The notes: generated by a model not told the origin, from the letters alone. A stretch of 64,000 bases of DNA from Flavobacteriales bacterium (GCA_024643405.1 JAHENA010000003.1:30249-94248), one strand, 5' to 3'; numbered from the stretch's first letter, positions 39,812-49,610 are shown. Translations and numbers: made by a program.

Positions 39812-40417
39812 TTAAAGTTTTTGTGTTATAATAGATCTTACAATATCAATAGCCACGGTATTATGCTTATTATTGGGTATTATCATATCTGCGTATTCTT
39901 TCATAGGTTCAATAAATTGCTCATGCATTGGTTTAAGCGTCGTTTGATAACGCGACAGAACTTCGTCAAGATCTCTTCCGCGTTCTGAAATATCACGTTT
40001 TAACCTTCTAATTAAGCGTTCATCAGTATCCGCATGCACAAATAATTTAATATCAAACATTTCCCTTAATTCAGGATTTGTAAAAATTAAAATACCTTCA
40101 ACTATCATTACTTTTCTTGGATGTGTTAATATGGTATCTCCAGTTCTATTATGCTTAACGAATGAATATACAGGTTGGTTTACAGGCGTATTTGTTTTTA
40201 ATGATTTTAAATGCTCAACCAAAAGTTCAAAGTCAATGGACCGGGGATGATCAAAGTTAATTTTTATCCGTTCGTCATAATTTAAATGTGATGTGTCTTT
40301 GTAATAGGAATCTTGAGAGATTACCCCAACTTCACCGTCTGGAAGTTCATTTATTATTTTATTGACTACGGTTGTTTTTCCGCATCCAGTACCACCGGCA
40401 ATTCCTATAATGAGCAT
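39812..40417 (-). CDS. udk: Uridine kinase
   Basis: The 201-residue enzyme phosphorylates uridine and cytidine in pyrimidine salvage. The P-loop is IIGIAGGTGCGKTTVVNKII (residues 3-22). ISQDSYYKDTSHLNYDERIK, NFDHPRSIDFELL, VMIVEGILIFTNPELREMF and HADTDERLIRRLKRDISERG are characteristic. The length is normal. It is the first gene of the leftward operon that continues to the mutase genes. Confidence 0.95.
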   Translation of the reverse strand: MLIIGIAGGTGCGKTTVVNKIINELPDGEVGVISQDSYYKDTSHLNYDERIKINFDHPRSIDFELLVEHLKSLKTNTPVNQPVYSFVKHNRTGDTILTHPRKVMIVEGILIFTNPELREMFDIKLFVHADTDERLIRRLKRDISERGRDLDEVLSRYQTTLKPMHEQFIEPMKEYADMIIPNNKHNTVAIDIVRSIITQKL

Positions 40418-40602
40418 AAAAACATTTTTATCTACTTTACAAAGTTAGTTAATTGGAAAGTTAATTAAATCGTTTAAAACTTATTTTTTAAGATTTAAAA
40501 CGTTCAATATGATCAAAAATATGATTAAATATTTAATAATAAGTAAAGTGATTTTTGTTAAAAAATAACTGAAATATGTAGGATTCAATGATATAAAAAA
40601 AT

Positions 40603-40610
40603 TATATTTG
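40603..40610 (+). promoter_or_regulatory. -7 element of the tRNA-Pro(TGG) gene
   Basis: TATATTTG matches TAnnTTTG exactly and lies about 50 bases before the tRNA. Confidence 0.55.
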
Positions 40611-40661
40611 CAATCTGTTTAAAAAAGCGTATTTCCGTTGTAAAATGAACGTTTTTTTAAT

Positions 40662-40736
40662 CGGGGTGTAGCGTAGCCCGGTTATCGCGCCTGCTTTGGG
40701 AGCAGGAGGTCGCAGGTTCGAATCCTGCCACCCCGA
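40662..40736 (+). tRNA. tRNA-Pro (anticodon TGG)
   Basis: A complete cloverleaf can be folded: acceptor CGGGGTG with CACCCCG, anticodon stem CCTGC/GCAGG with loop TTTGGGA (anticodon TGG at 40697-40699), and T arm GCAGG-TTCGAAT-CCTGC. The discriminator is A, and CCA is not encoded. Confidence 0.95.
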
Positions 40737-40758
40737 CTTAATAACTTTTAGGTGAAGT

Positions 40759-40798
40759 AAAACACTGTTAATTTTATAATTAACGGTGTTTTTTTTTG
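40759..40798 (+). terminator. Terminator after tRNA-Pro(TGG)
   Basis: A stem of AACACTGTTAAT (40761-40772) with ATTAACGGTGTT (40779-40790), one G-T pair, is followed by a T run. Confidence 0.85.
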
Positions 40799-40946
40799 AC
40801 CAAATGCCATAAATTACTTAATAAAATCAATAAGGTAGGCTTTAGATATATTTGTGAATTAATTAATTTGGCTTATGATTAAAAAACTCTATATTCGAAA
40901 AGACTTTAAGGTCTAATTTATTTTCATTTCCATAGAGATAAACTTG

Positions 40947-42398
40947 ATGAATACTTCAAAACACAGACTAGGTTTATTATTAGGGCCATTATTGTTTATC
41001 TTGATTATACTTTTCTACCATCCTAATGGTTTAAGTCATGCTGCCAATGCTGTTTTGGCATCAGCCATTTGGATTGCTGTTTGGTGGATTACTGAAGCTG
41101 TTCCAATTGCAGTTACGGCATTATTACCTATTGTACTTTTTCCCTTATCTGGTGGTATGGATTTAAATGAAACAACTGCTTCATATGGACATAAATATGT
41201 GTTTCTTTATATTGGGGGCTTTATATTAGCTCTTGCCATTGAGAAATGGAAATTGCATAAGCGGATAGCTTTAACAATCATTAAAATTGTTGGAACAAAT
41301 GTTACTAATATCATATTAGGGTTTATGATTGCCACAGCATTTTTGTCTATGTGGATATCGAATACAGCAACAGCAGTTATGATATTGCCAGTGGGAATGG
41401 CGATTGTAACACATTTAAAAGATAATCCTAAAACTATTGAAAATGAGAATTTAATTTTTGGCAAGGCCTTAATGCTTTCAATTGCTTATAGTGCATCCAT
41501 AGGAGGTATGGCAACCCTCATAGGAACACCACCTAATTTAGTATTAGCGGGAGTAGTAAAACAAACCTATAATATTGAAATTTCATTTTCTAAATGGTTT
41601 TTGTTTGGATTCCCAATCGCTGTTATTCTTTTGCTAATGTGTTGGATTTATTTAACTCGTTTTGCTTTCAAGTTTGAACAGAAGGAATTTCCTGGTGGAA
41701 GCCAAGAAATTAAAAAGCAATTAAAAGATTTAGGAAAAATCTCCTATGAAGAGAAAACAGTCTTTATAGTTTTTCTATTAACCGCTTTTGCTTGGATTAC
41801 AAGATCCTTTCTTATAAAAAGTTTGATTCCAGGGATTGACGATACCATAATTGCCGTTTTCTTTGCGGTATTCTTATTCATACTTCCTTCTAAGAAAAAA
41901 GGGGTGAAAATTATGACATGGGAAGATACCATTAAATTACCTTGGGGAATTGTACTTTTATTTGGAGGTGGCATGGCCTTAGCTCTTGGTTTTGAATCTA
42001 GTGGTTTGGCAGTCTGGATTGGTGGACAAATGACTTCCTTAGGATCTTTACCTCTTATTTTATTATTATTAATTTTAATCGGATCGGTTAATTTTTTAAC
42101 AGAAATAACTTCAAATTTGGCCACAACAGCGATGTTATTACCTGTACTGGTATCGTTAGCAAGCGCTTTAGGCGTACATCCCTATTTATTACTCGTTGGA
42201 GCTACATTAGCGGCATCTTGTGCATTTATGTTGCCAGTAGCTACACCACCCAATGCCGTAGTTTTTGGTTCTGGATATCTTAAAATTGAGGATATGGCTA
42301 AAAAAGGGTTCTGGATGAATATTATCTCTATTATTCTTTTAACCTTAATTGTATATTTTATCCTTCCAATAATTTGGGACTTAGAAACCGGTTTTTAA
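40947..42398 (+). CDS. SLC13/DASS family sodium-coupled carboxylate transporter
   Basis: The 483-residue inner membrane protein has about 11-12 helices. Family motifs are ITEAVPIAVTALLPIVLFPL (about 48-67), WISNTATAVMILPVG with the SNT substrate motif (about 140), IGGMATLIGTPPNLVLAG (about 185) and the second motif TEITSNLATTAMLLPVL plus PVATPPNAVVFGSG near the end. It would import succinate, malate or related carboxylates with Na+. The ATG at 40947 is preferred over a TTG three bases before. It is a single-gene unit; the exact substrate is not clear. Confidence 0.92.
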   Translation: MNTSKHRLGLLLGPLLFILIILFYHPNGLSHAANAVLASAIWIAVWWITEAVPIAVTALLPIVLFPLSGGMDLNETTASYGHKYVFLYIGGFILALAIEKWKLHKRIALTIIKIVGTNVTNIILGFMIATAFLSMWISNTATAVMILPVGMAIVTHLKDNPKTIENENLIFGKALMLSIAYSASIGGMATLIGTPPNLVLAGVVKQTYNIEISFSKWFLFGFPIAVILLLMCWIYLTRFAFKFEQKEFPGGSQEIKKQLKDLGKISYEEKTVFIVFLLTAFAWITRSFLIKSLIPGIDDTIIAVFFAVFLFILPSKKKGVKIMTWEDTIKLPWGIVLLFGGGMALALGFESSGLAVWIGGQMTSLGSLPLILLLLILIGSVNFLTEITSNLATTAMLLPVLVSLASALGVHPYLLLVGATLAASCAFMLPVATPPNAVVFGSGYLKIEDMAKKGFWMNIISIILLTLIVYFILPIIWDLETGF

Positions 42399-42501
42399 AA
42401 TTTCTGTATTAGATATTTTACACGCAATTTTTTAACCTGCATCACTATTAAAATAATAACAGGTCATATAACGAGGTTGTTTTTGCTTATAATGTTTATG
42501 A

Positions 42502-43665
42502 CTATTCTGATATTACGTTAAAGGCACCTTTGGTAATAAACTCAGAATTAGGATCAAAGTCCTTAGCATTTAATATTTGAATAAACCCATTGGAAGATTT
42601 ACCAATTTGAATAGTCACTTTTTTAAAAGACGTAACATCTTGTTTTAATATAGCATAATTAGTATTCTCAAAATTTATGACGGCTTCAGTTGGTAGGGCA
42701 TCAAATACATCACTTGAGGTTATTATGTCTGCTTCTAAATACATGCCTGGAGCAAATAATTTAGCATCATCAGAGTTTTCTAAATCGCCATGAATGTCTA
42801 TGGTTCTTTCTGTTGGGTTAATAGCTCTATTTATTAAATGAACACGTCCATTATAGACTTGGCTGGAGTTATTTTGAAGATGTATTTTAATGGGTTGTTC
42901 AACTTTAACAAATGGAAGATCATTCTCAAAAATCTTTAATTCTAGATGCAAGTGTTCTGTATTAGTTACGGTTATTGCTATATCTGATGGGTTTAAAAAC
43001 ATACCTTTTGAAACTTCAATAGAAGTTGCAATACCAGAGATAGGTGAAGTGACACTAATGATAGAGCTAATAGTTTCACCTGTTAAAACAGTTGAGTTAA
43101 TATTCATCAAACTTAATTTCTTTTGTAATGATTGATATTGCGCTAAAGTGACTTTATAGTCTGATTCAGATTTTAAATAATTTTTTTGCGACGTTACGTT
43201 ATCAGCTACTAAGGTTTTTTGTCTTTCATAGTCAGATTTCAAATAATTTAATTTGCTTTTGGCTTCTAAAAAATCTTGTTGAATTTGGATATATTCAGGG
43301 TTTTCAAGTGTAAATAAGATTTGTCCTTTTTTTACACTATCTCCGGGTAAGAGTGAAATAGTCTTAACATATCCTGCAAAATATGCACTTATAGAGGCTT
43401 TGTTTTCTGGCGGAACATCAAACATCCCATTTGCTTTTACTGACGTTGTGAATTCTTGTTTTGTTATTTTACCCAGTACCATATCTGATGAAACAAATTG
43501 AGCATCTGTAATAGTTATTATATCTTTTTCGGAAGATTCTGAACTTTCAATGGTTATAACATCTTCTTTGTTTTTGGAATTACAAGAAACAAGACTAATC
43601 AACACCATGATGAGTAATCCTTTTATTGTTATTATATTTTTAAAGTTGTTGAACATGGTTATCAT
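42502..43665 (-). CDS. RND membrane fusion protein of metal efflux system, CzcB-like
   Basis: The 387-residue periplasmic adaptor is a lipoprotein (LLIMVLISLVSCNSKNK, Cys near residue 29). The lipoyl-like halves are KASISAYFAGYVKTISLLPG and SVTSPISGIATSIEVSKGM, with a coiled-coil hairpin between (LEAKSKLNYLKSDYERQKTL). The beta-barrel part has IKIHLQNNSSQVYNGRV and LFAPGMYLEADI. No CzcB-type long His-rich N-terminal segment is seen. It starts two bases after the stop of the pump gene, so the two are co-translated. It links the pump to the outer membrane factor. Confidence 0.92.
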   Translation of the reverse strand: MITMFNNFKNIITIKGLLIMVLISLVSCNSKNKEDVITIESSESSEKDIITITDAQFVSSDMVLGKITKQEFTTSVKANGMFDVPPENKASISAYFAGYVKTISLLPGDSVKKGQILFTLENPEYIQIQQDFLEAKSKLNYLKSDYERQKTLVADNVTSQKNYLKSESDYKVTLAQYQSLQKKLSLMNINSTVLTGETISSIISVTSPISGIATSIEVSKGMFLNPSDIAITVTNTEHLHLELKIFENDLPFVKVEQPIKIHLQNNSSQVYNGRVHLINRAINPTERTIDIHGDLENSDDAKLFAPGMYLEADIITSSDVFDALPTEAVINFENTNYAILKQDVTSFKKVTIQIGKSSNGFIQILNAKDFDPNSEFITKGAFNVISE

Positions 43666-43667
43666 GA

Positions 43668-46600
43668 TTAATAAGTTAAATAGTTTAATTCTAAAATGGT
43701 TGCGTTATAATCAAAGAGATTTTGTAAATAATTTATCTCAATTTTTGTGGCACTCTCTAATAGTTGTACATATTGAAGAAAATCAACTTCGCCATTTTGG
43801 AAGGCTTTTGAGGCATTCAGGCTTAGTTGTTTTGATAAATTTTGGCCAGTCTTAATATAATAATTAACAGCTTCTTCATATTTTTTTAAATCTGATTGTA
43901 AACTTTTATATTTTGCATTGAGCTGAATTTTATAATTTTCATATTCATTATCAATAATCATGGTCTGTGTTTTGGCCGCATTTATTTTTGATTTATTGGC
44001 GCCAAACCATAAAGGAATTGAAATACCAGCTTGAAAACCTGAATAATTTTTAGCATCTAAACCATTATTTGTTCCTTGGAAAACCGAAAAATTTATATCA
44101 GGTAAAAGATGTTGTCTTTCTAATGAAAGCGTTGTTTGAGACAGCTGTTTTGCGGTTTCATAATAAAGCAAACCAGGATGTTCAGAAGTATTCCAGGTAT
44201 TAAGTTCTAACAATGGAGATAAGTGTTGTGAAATCACATAAGTTGAATCAGATTGAAGCCATTCATTGAAATTGTTATAAGCTTTGGCCACGTTTTCTTT
44301 ACTTTGGGAAAGAAGTAACGAAATTTCTTTTTGCTTGGTTTCAGCAGTTAGTTTTTCAAGTAAATTGGTTTCTCCAACCTCATACCGTTTATTTGCTGCT
44401 TTTGAAAATTGATTATAAAGGCTATCCAAATATGTATATTGCTCCACGACGTTGGTTGTATATACCACATTGTAGTAGGCTTTATAAACCTCCTTTTTAA
44501 GTAAACGTTCATTGATGTTATATTCCTGAAACGATAAAATTGATTTTTGTTTTTCGGCCTTTCTTTGTGTTCCATAAATTGTTGGAAATTGGATGGACTG
44601 GCTGATTCCAAATACTTTTAAAGGGTGTCCGTTTTCAGCAATATTGTTTTCGTCATAATGATAATAAAGCTGAGTTTTGTCAATATTATAAGCAGTTCCC
44701 ATTAATTGTTTAGTTTGATTTACTCTATTAGCTGAAGCTTTTAACATGTTATTGTTTTCTAAAGCGATTTCAACTGCTTGTTCTGCTGTAATTTCTTTAG
44801 TTTGAGAGTTACTAAAAAAGGGTAAAAATAAAAGAGCAAATAGTGGTAAGACCTTGTTTTTGATTTTTGGCATATGTCCTTTTCTATCAAACATGGCGTA
44901 TAAAACTGGTAAGACTACAAGCGTTAATGCGGTTGCGCTAATAAGTCCTCCAACTACTACGGTTGCTAATGGACGTTGAACTTCTGCGCCTGCTGAGGTT
45001 GAAATAGCCATTGGTAGAAAACCAAGTGCAGCGGCCGCGGCCGTAAGTAAAACAGGTCTTAGTCTGTTATTTGTTCCCATAAGAATACGTTTATTAATAT
45101 TGGTAATTCCATGTGCTTTCAGTTCTTTAAACTCCTCAATGAGCACGATGCCATTTAAAACGGCAATACCAAAAAGTGCGATAAAACCTACGCCAGCCGA
45201 AATGCTAAAAGGTAAATCTCTAAAATAGAGTAGAAGTACACCACCAATAGCCGATAGTGGAATAGCACTATAAATAATTAAGGCTTCTTTTACAGAATCA
45301 AAAGCGAAATATAATAGCACAAATATTAAAATAAGAGCAATTGGAACGGCTACTTTTAATCTGGCCGAAGCAGTTCTAAGATTCTCAAATTGTCCGCCAT
45401 AACTTACCGTATACCCCACAGGAAGTTTCACTTCTTTTTCAATAATGTTTTGAACATCTTTTACAACAGATTCTAAGTCACGATTTCTAACATTCACACC
45501 TACAACTATACGGCGTTTTGTGTTATCTCTTGAAATTTTTGCAGGACCTTTGGTATAGTTTATTTCTGCAAATTCACTTAAAGGTAAACTATAACCATTA
45601 GGAAGTAAAACCGATGCAGTTTCAATATTTTGAATATCTTTTCTATGCTTTTCATCATATCTCACTACTAAATCAAATTGTTTTTCGCCTTCAAAAACAG
45701 TTCCAGCTGGCATTCCGGCAAATCCCATAGTAATTATTTTGTTTAAATCTTGGATATTGAGACCATATTTAGCAATGTTGTTTCTTTTATACTTCACTGA
45801 CATTTGTGGCAAACCTGCTGTTTTTTCAACAGATATATCAGCAGCGCCTTTAACGTTTTGAATAGCTTTTTCTACTTCAAGTGCTTTCTTATAAAGAACA
45901 TCTAAATCCTCACCAAAAATTTTGATTGCCAAATCAGCACGAACACCCGTGATAAGTTCATTAAAACGCATCTCAATAGGTTGTGTAAATTCGTAGTCAA
46001 CCCCAGGAATTTCAGATAGGGCTTCTTTAAATTTATCAGCCAATTCATCTTTCGTTTTGGCAGAAACCCATTCGCTTTTTGGTTTTAACTTAATAATCAC
46101 ATCACTTTCTTCCATTGACATAGGGTCAGTAGGAACTTCAGCGGCCCCAATACGACTTACTACTTGTTCTACTTCTGGGAACTTTAAAAGTATTTTCTCC
46201 ATCCGCGATGTTGCTTCAACGGTTTTGGTTAAAGAGGTTCCTGTTTTCAGTATAGGTTGAATAACGAAATCACCTTCATCTAAGGTGGGAACAAATTCGC
46301 CACCCATTCTTGAATACAAAAATGCGGTCATTAATAATAAAGCAACTGAAAGTGATAAGACTAATTTTTTTTGACGAAGTGCCCATGAAATGGTAGGTTG
46401 GTATTTATCTTCAAGAAAAGCAATTAGTCTTGAAGAAATAGTTCTTTTTTCAACGTTTGAAGGTTTTATAAATAAGGAAGCCATTACCGGAATATAGGTA
46501 AAGCATAAAACCATGGCACCAATAAGAGCAAAACAGAAAACCAAGGCCATAGGACGAAACATTTTTCCTTCAACATTGACTAGTGATAGTATTGGAATAA

Positions 46601-47990
46601 AAACGATGATGATAATTAACTGACCAAAAACAGCTGATTTCATCATTTTGGTAGCACCTTGAAAGGTGATTTTATCAATTAAACCTTGTCTTTCGTTTGC
46701 TGGAATAGATAAAAGTTTAGCCCTTTGACTTGTTATTTTAAATGCAATGAATTCCACGATAATGACTGCTCCGTCTATAATTATACCAAAGTCAATCGCC
46801 CCTAAACTCATAAGGTTGGCATCTACACCAAATATGTACATGAGTGATAAAGCAAAAAGCAAACATAAGGGTATAACCGATGCGACTACCAGACCAGAAC
46901 GGATATTGCCTAAAAGTAAAACCACCACAAATATGACAATTAAACAACCGAGTATTAAGTTTTCTGCTATGGTTGTAGTTGTTTTTGCAATAAGTTCACT
47001 TCGTTCTAAAAAAGGATTGATACTTATTCCAGGAGGTAATGAAGATTGAATTTCATTAACGCGGTCTTTAACTGCGTTGATAACGGCATTTGAATTAGCG
47101 TCTTTTAACATCATAACCTGACCAAGTACTTTTTCTCCTTCACCATTTCCAGTAATTGCCCCAAACCGATTGGCATATCCAAATCCGACTTTTGCAATAT
47201 CTTTTATATAAACCGGTACATTTTCTCTTCTGGTAACTACAATGTTTTCAATATCTTCTAAAGAACTTACTAAACCTTCCCCACGAATAAAATAACTTTC
47301 ATTAAGTTTTTCTATATAACCACCACCAGCAATACTGTTATTTTTTTCTAAAGCATTAAAAGCATCAAAAATAGAAACATTCATAGCTCTTAATCGTTCT
47401 GGGTTTAAGGCTACTTCATATTGTTTTAAATGGCCTCCCCAGGTATTTACTTCAACAACTCCTGGAATTCCTGAAAGTTGTCGTTTTACAATCCAATCTT
47501 GAATGGTACGAACGTCGGTTAATGAATACTTGTCTTTATATTTAGGGTCAACATTGATTATATATTGATAAATTTCTCCAAGTCCGGTTGATACAGGACC
47601 CATAAAAGGAGTTCCAAATCCAGCAGGGATTTTTTCTTCTGCATTTTTGATTTTTTCTGCAATAAGCTGTCTTGGTAAATAGGTACCAATATTGTCTTCA
47701 AATACAACTGTAACAACTGACAAACCAAATTTTGAAACCGACCGAATTTCTTTTACACCTGGCAAGTTGGCCATTTCTAATTCTACTGGATAGGTTAAAA
47801 ACTTCTCAACATCTTCAGTAGCTAAATTTCTGGAAGTAGTAATTACCTGAACTTGATTATTAGTAACATCGGGTACCGCACCTATAGGAATATTGGAAAG
47901 TGAATAAAAACCAAAACCAATAATACCTGCAGTGAAAAGCAAGACTATAAGTTTATGGTGGATGCTATACTGGATAATTTTTTCTAACAT
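43668..47990 (-). CDS. czcA: CzcA-type metal efflux RND pump fused to TolC-like outer membrane factor
   Basis: The 1440-residue product has two parts. Residues 1 to about 1035 form a heavy-metal RND pump, starting MLEKIIQYSIHHK (a TTG 27 bases upstream is rejected). Its fourth helix region has IDFGIIIDGAVIIVE, the DFG-x3-DGA-x3-E signature of CzcA/CnrA-type pumps for divalent Co, Zn, Cd or Ni, not the CusA type. Helix-rich ends such as LNGIVLIEEFKELKAHGI are typical. From about residue 1045, a hydrophobic LPLFALLFLPFFSNSQ resembles a signal peptide, followed by about 390 residues of TolC-family outer membrane factor (AVEIALENNNMLKASANRVN, FQAGISIPLWFG, ALSLNASKAFQNGEVDFLQY-like coiled segments). 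It forms an operon with the fusion protein gene. Confidence 0.92.
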   Translation of the reverse strand: MLEKIIQYSIHHKLIVLLFTAGIIGFGFYSLSNIPIGAVPDVTNNQVQVITTSRNLATEDVEKFLTYPVELEMANLPGVKEIRSVSKFGLSVVTVVFEDNIGTYLPRQLIAEKIKNAEEKIPAGFGTPFMGPVSTGLGEIYQYIINVDPKYKDKYSLTDVRTIQDWIVKRQLSGIPGVVEVNTWGGHLKQYEVALNPERLRAMNVSIFDAFNALEKNNSIAGGGYIEKLNESYFIRGEGLVSSLEDIENIVVTRRENVPVYIKDIAKVGFGYANRFGAITGNGEGEKVLGQVMMLKDANSNAVINAVKDRVNEIQSSLPPGISINPFLERSELIAKTTTTIAENLILGCLIVIFVVVLLLGNIRSGLVVASVIPLCLLFALSLMYIFGVDANLMSLGAIDFGIIIDGAVIIVEFIAFKITSQRAKLLSIPANERQGLIDKITFQGATKMMKSAVFGQLIIIIVFIPILSLVNVEGKMFRPMALVFCFALIGAMVLCFTYIPVMASLFIKPSNVEKRTISSRLIAFLEDKYQPTISWALRQKKLVLSLSVALLLMTAFLYSRMGGEFVPTLDEGDFVIQPILKTGTSLTKTVEATSRMEKILLKFPEVEQVVSRIGAAEVPTDPMSMEESDVIIKLKPKSEWVSAKTKDELADKFKEALSEIPGVDYEFTQPIEMRFNELITGVRADLAIKIFGEDLDVLYKKALEVEKAIQNVKGAADISVEKTAGLPQMSVKYKRNNIAKYGLNIQDLNKIITMGFAGMPAGTVFEGEKQFDLVVRYDEKHRKDIQNIETASVLLPNGYSLPLSEFAEINYTKGPAKISRDNTKRRIVVGVNVRNRDLESVVKDVQNIIEKEVKLPVGYTVSYGGQFENLRTASARLKVAVPIALILIFVLLYFAFDSVKEALIIYSAIPLSAIGGVLLLYFRDLPFSISAGVGFIALFGIAVLNGIVLIEEFKELKAHGITNINKRILMGTNNRLRPVLLTAAAAALGFLPMAISTSAGAEVQRPLATVVVGGLISATALTLVVLPVLYAMFDRKGHMPKIKNKVLPLFALLFLPFFSNSQTKEITAEQAVEIALENNNMLKASANRVNQTKQLMGTAYNIDKTQLYYHYDENNIAENGHPLKVFGISQSIQFPTIYGTQRKAEKQKSILSFQEYNINERLLKKEVYKAYYNVVYTTNVVEQYTYLDSLYNQFSKAANKRYEVGETNLLEKLTAETKQKEISLLLSQSKENVAKAYNNFNEWLQSDSTYVISQHLSPLLELNTWNTSEHPGLLYYETAKQLSQTTLSLERQHLLPDINFSVFQGTNNGLDAKNYSGFQAGISIPLWFGANKSKINAAKTQTMIIDNEYENYKIQLNAKYKSLQSDLKKYEEAVNYYIKTGQNLSKQLSLNASKAFQNGEVDFLQYVQLLESATKIEINYLQNLFDYNATILELNYLTY

Positions 47991-48014
47991 TTTTAGGTGT
48001 ATTTGATTACAATG

Positions 48015-48022
48015 CAAATTTA
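48015..48022 (-). promoter_or_regulatory. -7 element of the metal pump operon
   Basis: The minus strand reads TAAATTTG, a perfect TAnnTTTG, 24 bases before the pump ATG. A regulator box (48055-48073) lies about 35 bases further upstream. Confidence 0.6.
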
Positions 48023-48054
48023 AAATGTAGAACTAAGAATTATCTAATCAATAC

Positions 48055-48073
48055 CTTAAGATTTGCTTAAAAA
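48055..48073 (-). promoter_or_regulatory. Candidate response-regulator box upstream of the pump operon
   Basis: CTTAAGATTTGCTTAAAAA on the plus strand holds two direct CTTAA half-sites 11 bp apart, one DNA turn, as in OmpR/PhoB-type sites. Together with three flanking bases it is identical to the copy before the response regulator gene (50320-50338). Its centre lies about 45 bases upstream of the -7 element. Confidence 0.7.
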
Positions 48074-48093
48074 GGAGAAGTTGACTTAATATC

Positions 48094-48124
48094 AAAAAAA
48101 AGGTTCGGGAACCACCCCGAACCT
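48094..48124 (-). terminator. Terminator after the two-component genes
   Basis: A 9-bp perfect stem (AGGTTCGGG at 48101-48109 with CCCGAACCT at 48116-48124) is followed on the minus strand by a run of T. Confidence 0.88.
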
Positions 48125-48223
48125 AACCAACCGTTTAAGAAATTATATTAATTAAAGAATTAATCATCTCTTAAATTTATAATACAAATAAAGTGTATTT
48201 TTATTAAAAAGCACTATTAATTT

Positions 48224-48242
48224 CTTAAGATTTGCTTAAAAA
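48224..48242 (-). promoter_or_regulatory. Third copy of the CTTAA direct-repeat box, over the kinase stop codon
   Basis: The same 19-base element occurs here and covers the last codons and stop of the histidine kinase gene. It is about 235 bases upstream of the pump ATG. It may be a distal regulator site or an accidental copy. Confidence 0.5.
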
Positions 48243-49610
48243 ATTAATAGTAAAAGTAGTTCCCTTATTAGGTTTGCTTTCTATGTTAATAATTGCTTTA
48301 ATAGCTTCTGCTGATTTTAGGGCGATGGAAAGCCCTAAGCCATTTCCTGAAATGTGTTTGTGCTCCAATGCTTCAGATCTAAAGAAATGATTAAAAACAT
48401 TGGGAATATCTTCGTTTTTTATGCCAATACCTTCATCTTTTATTTTACAAAGAATGCTTTTATCAATAGACATTAATTGGATGAGAATAGATTTGTTTTG
48501 GGTTGAATATTTAATGGCATTGTTAATAATATTATCTAGGATGAGGTTGGCATGGTATTTTGGCACCAAAGTTTTTTCTTCTGTTTCTACTTGTAATTCA
48601 ACTTTTAAATTTTTTGAAAGAATATCCTTATCATATCTCACCAATATTTCATTTATAAGAGTTGGTAATGAAATGAGGGTGTTATTTAATATCGTATTGG
48701 TAGAATCTAATCTGGCCAACAATAATAATTGTTCTGTGGTTTTTGTCATTCTATCAATTTCTGAAAGGCTATATTTTATTTTATTTTCATATTCATTTAC
48801 GTCTCTCGGTTTTCTTATTAATACTTCTAATGTGCCTCTTAACGAAGCAAGTGGTGTACGCAACTCATGAGAAGCGTCTGATGTAAATTGACGCTCTCTT
48901 TCTATCGCATTTTCAATGCGTTGTAAAAGTTGATTGATGCCAGATGATAAATCATATAATTCATCTTTATATACTGGTAGTTCAACGCGTTCATTTAAAT
49001 TATTTTTAGTAATTCTATTGGTGGTTTGTGTAATATTTTTAACTGGAATGATACTTCTTCCAGCAAGATATCTGGAAACAAAATAAAGTCCGCAAAGCAT
49101 TGTTAAATAAGATATTATGAGCGTGTTTCTTAATTTAAATAGAACCATCAAGGATGGTTCTAGGGTTATGGCTGCCAACATATAACCTTTAGTTACACCA
49201 TTGCTTTCAATAGGCTTTTGAATTTGCCGAATTGCCTGATCTTTTAAATTGGTATTAAAATGAGTGCCGTATTCATTGATGTCTTTAAATGGTAAAACAT
49301 CCCTTTTTAGGTTTGGTGATTTATCCATCACACTGCCATTAATATCAATAATCTGAATGAAAATAGGATTCATTTGAATCTCTTTATGTTCAACTTCTTC
49401 CCATTCTGCCTTATTAATAAATTGAATAGCGTCGCCAATTATTTTTATTTCACCAGAATGTTTTGATGCTTCAAAATTTAAACTATTATCTAAATTTTGA
49501 TACATGGTTTCTTGAACAACGAAAAAAACAACCCCAAATATGATAGCCATAATCACAGCAGTAGCTATCATATAATGCAAAGCAATTCTATTTTGAAAAC
49601 TTAATTTCAT
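48225..49610 (-). CDS. Heavy-metal responsive sensor histidine kinase
   Basis: The 461-residue protein has two membrane helices (about 12-33 and 160-182) enclosing a periplasmic sensor of about 125 residues, then HAMP (RSIIPVKNITQTTNRITKNN), HisKA with FTSDASHELRTPLASLRGT (His near residue 245), and HATPase with DNIINNAIKYS, CKIKDEGIGI and SGNGLGLSIALKSAEA. It overlaps the response regulator gene by four bases, so the two are coupled. The layout is that of CusS/CzcS-type sensors. The sensed metal is not evident; no His-rich cluster is seen. Confidence 0.93.
   Translation of the reverse strand: MKLSFQNRIALHYMIATAVIMAIIFGVVFFVVQETMYQNLDNSLNFEASKHSGEIKIIGDAIQFINKAEWEEVEHKEIQMNPIFIQIIDINGSVMDKSPNLKRDVLPFKDINEYGTHFNTNLKDQAIRQIQKPIESNGVTKGYMLAAITLEPSLMVLFKLRNTLIISYLTMLCGLYFVSRYLAGRSIIPVKNITQTTNRITKNNLNERVELPVYKDELYDLSSGINQLLQRIENAIERERQFTSDASHELRTPLASLRGTLEVLIRKPRDVNEYENKIKYSLSEIDRMTKTTEQLLLLARLDSTNTILNNTLISLPTLINEILVRYDKDILSKNLKVELQVETEEKTLVPKYHANLILDNIINNAIKYSTQNKSILIQLMSIDKSILCKIKDEGIGIKNEDIPNVFNHFFRSEALEHKHISGNGLGLSIALKSAEAIKAIINIESKPNKGTTFTINFLSKS

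Noticed and set aside
43668-47990. Naming the pump CusA (copper/silver)
   Set aside because: The DFG-x3-DGA-x3-E signature is that of divalent metal pumps of the CzcA/CnrA type.
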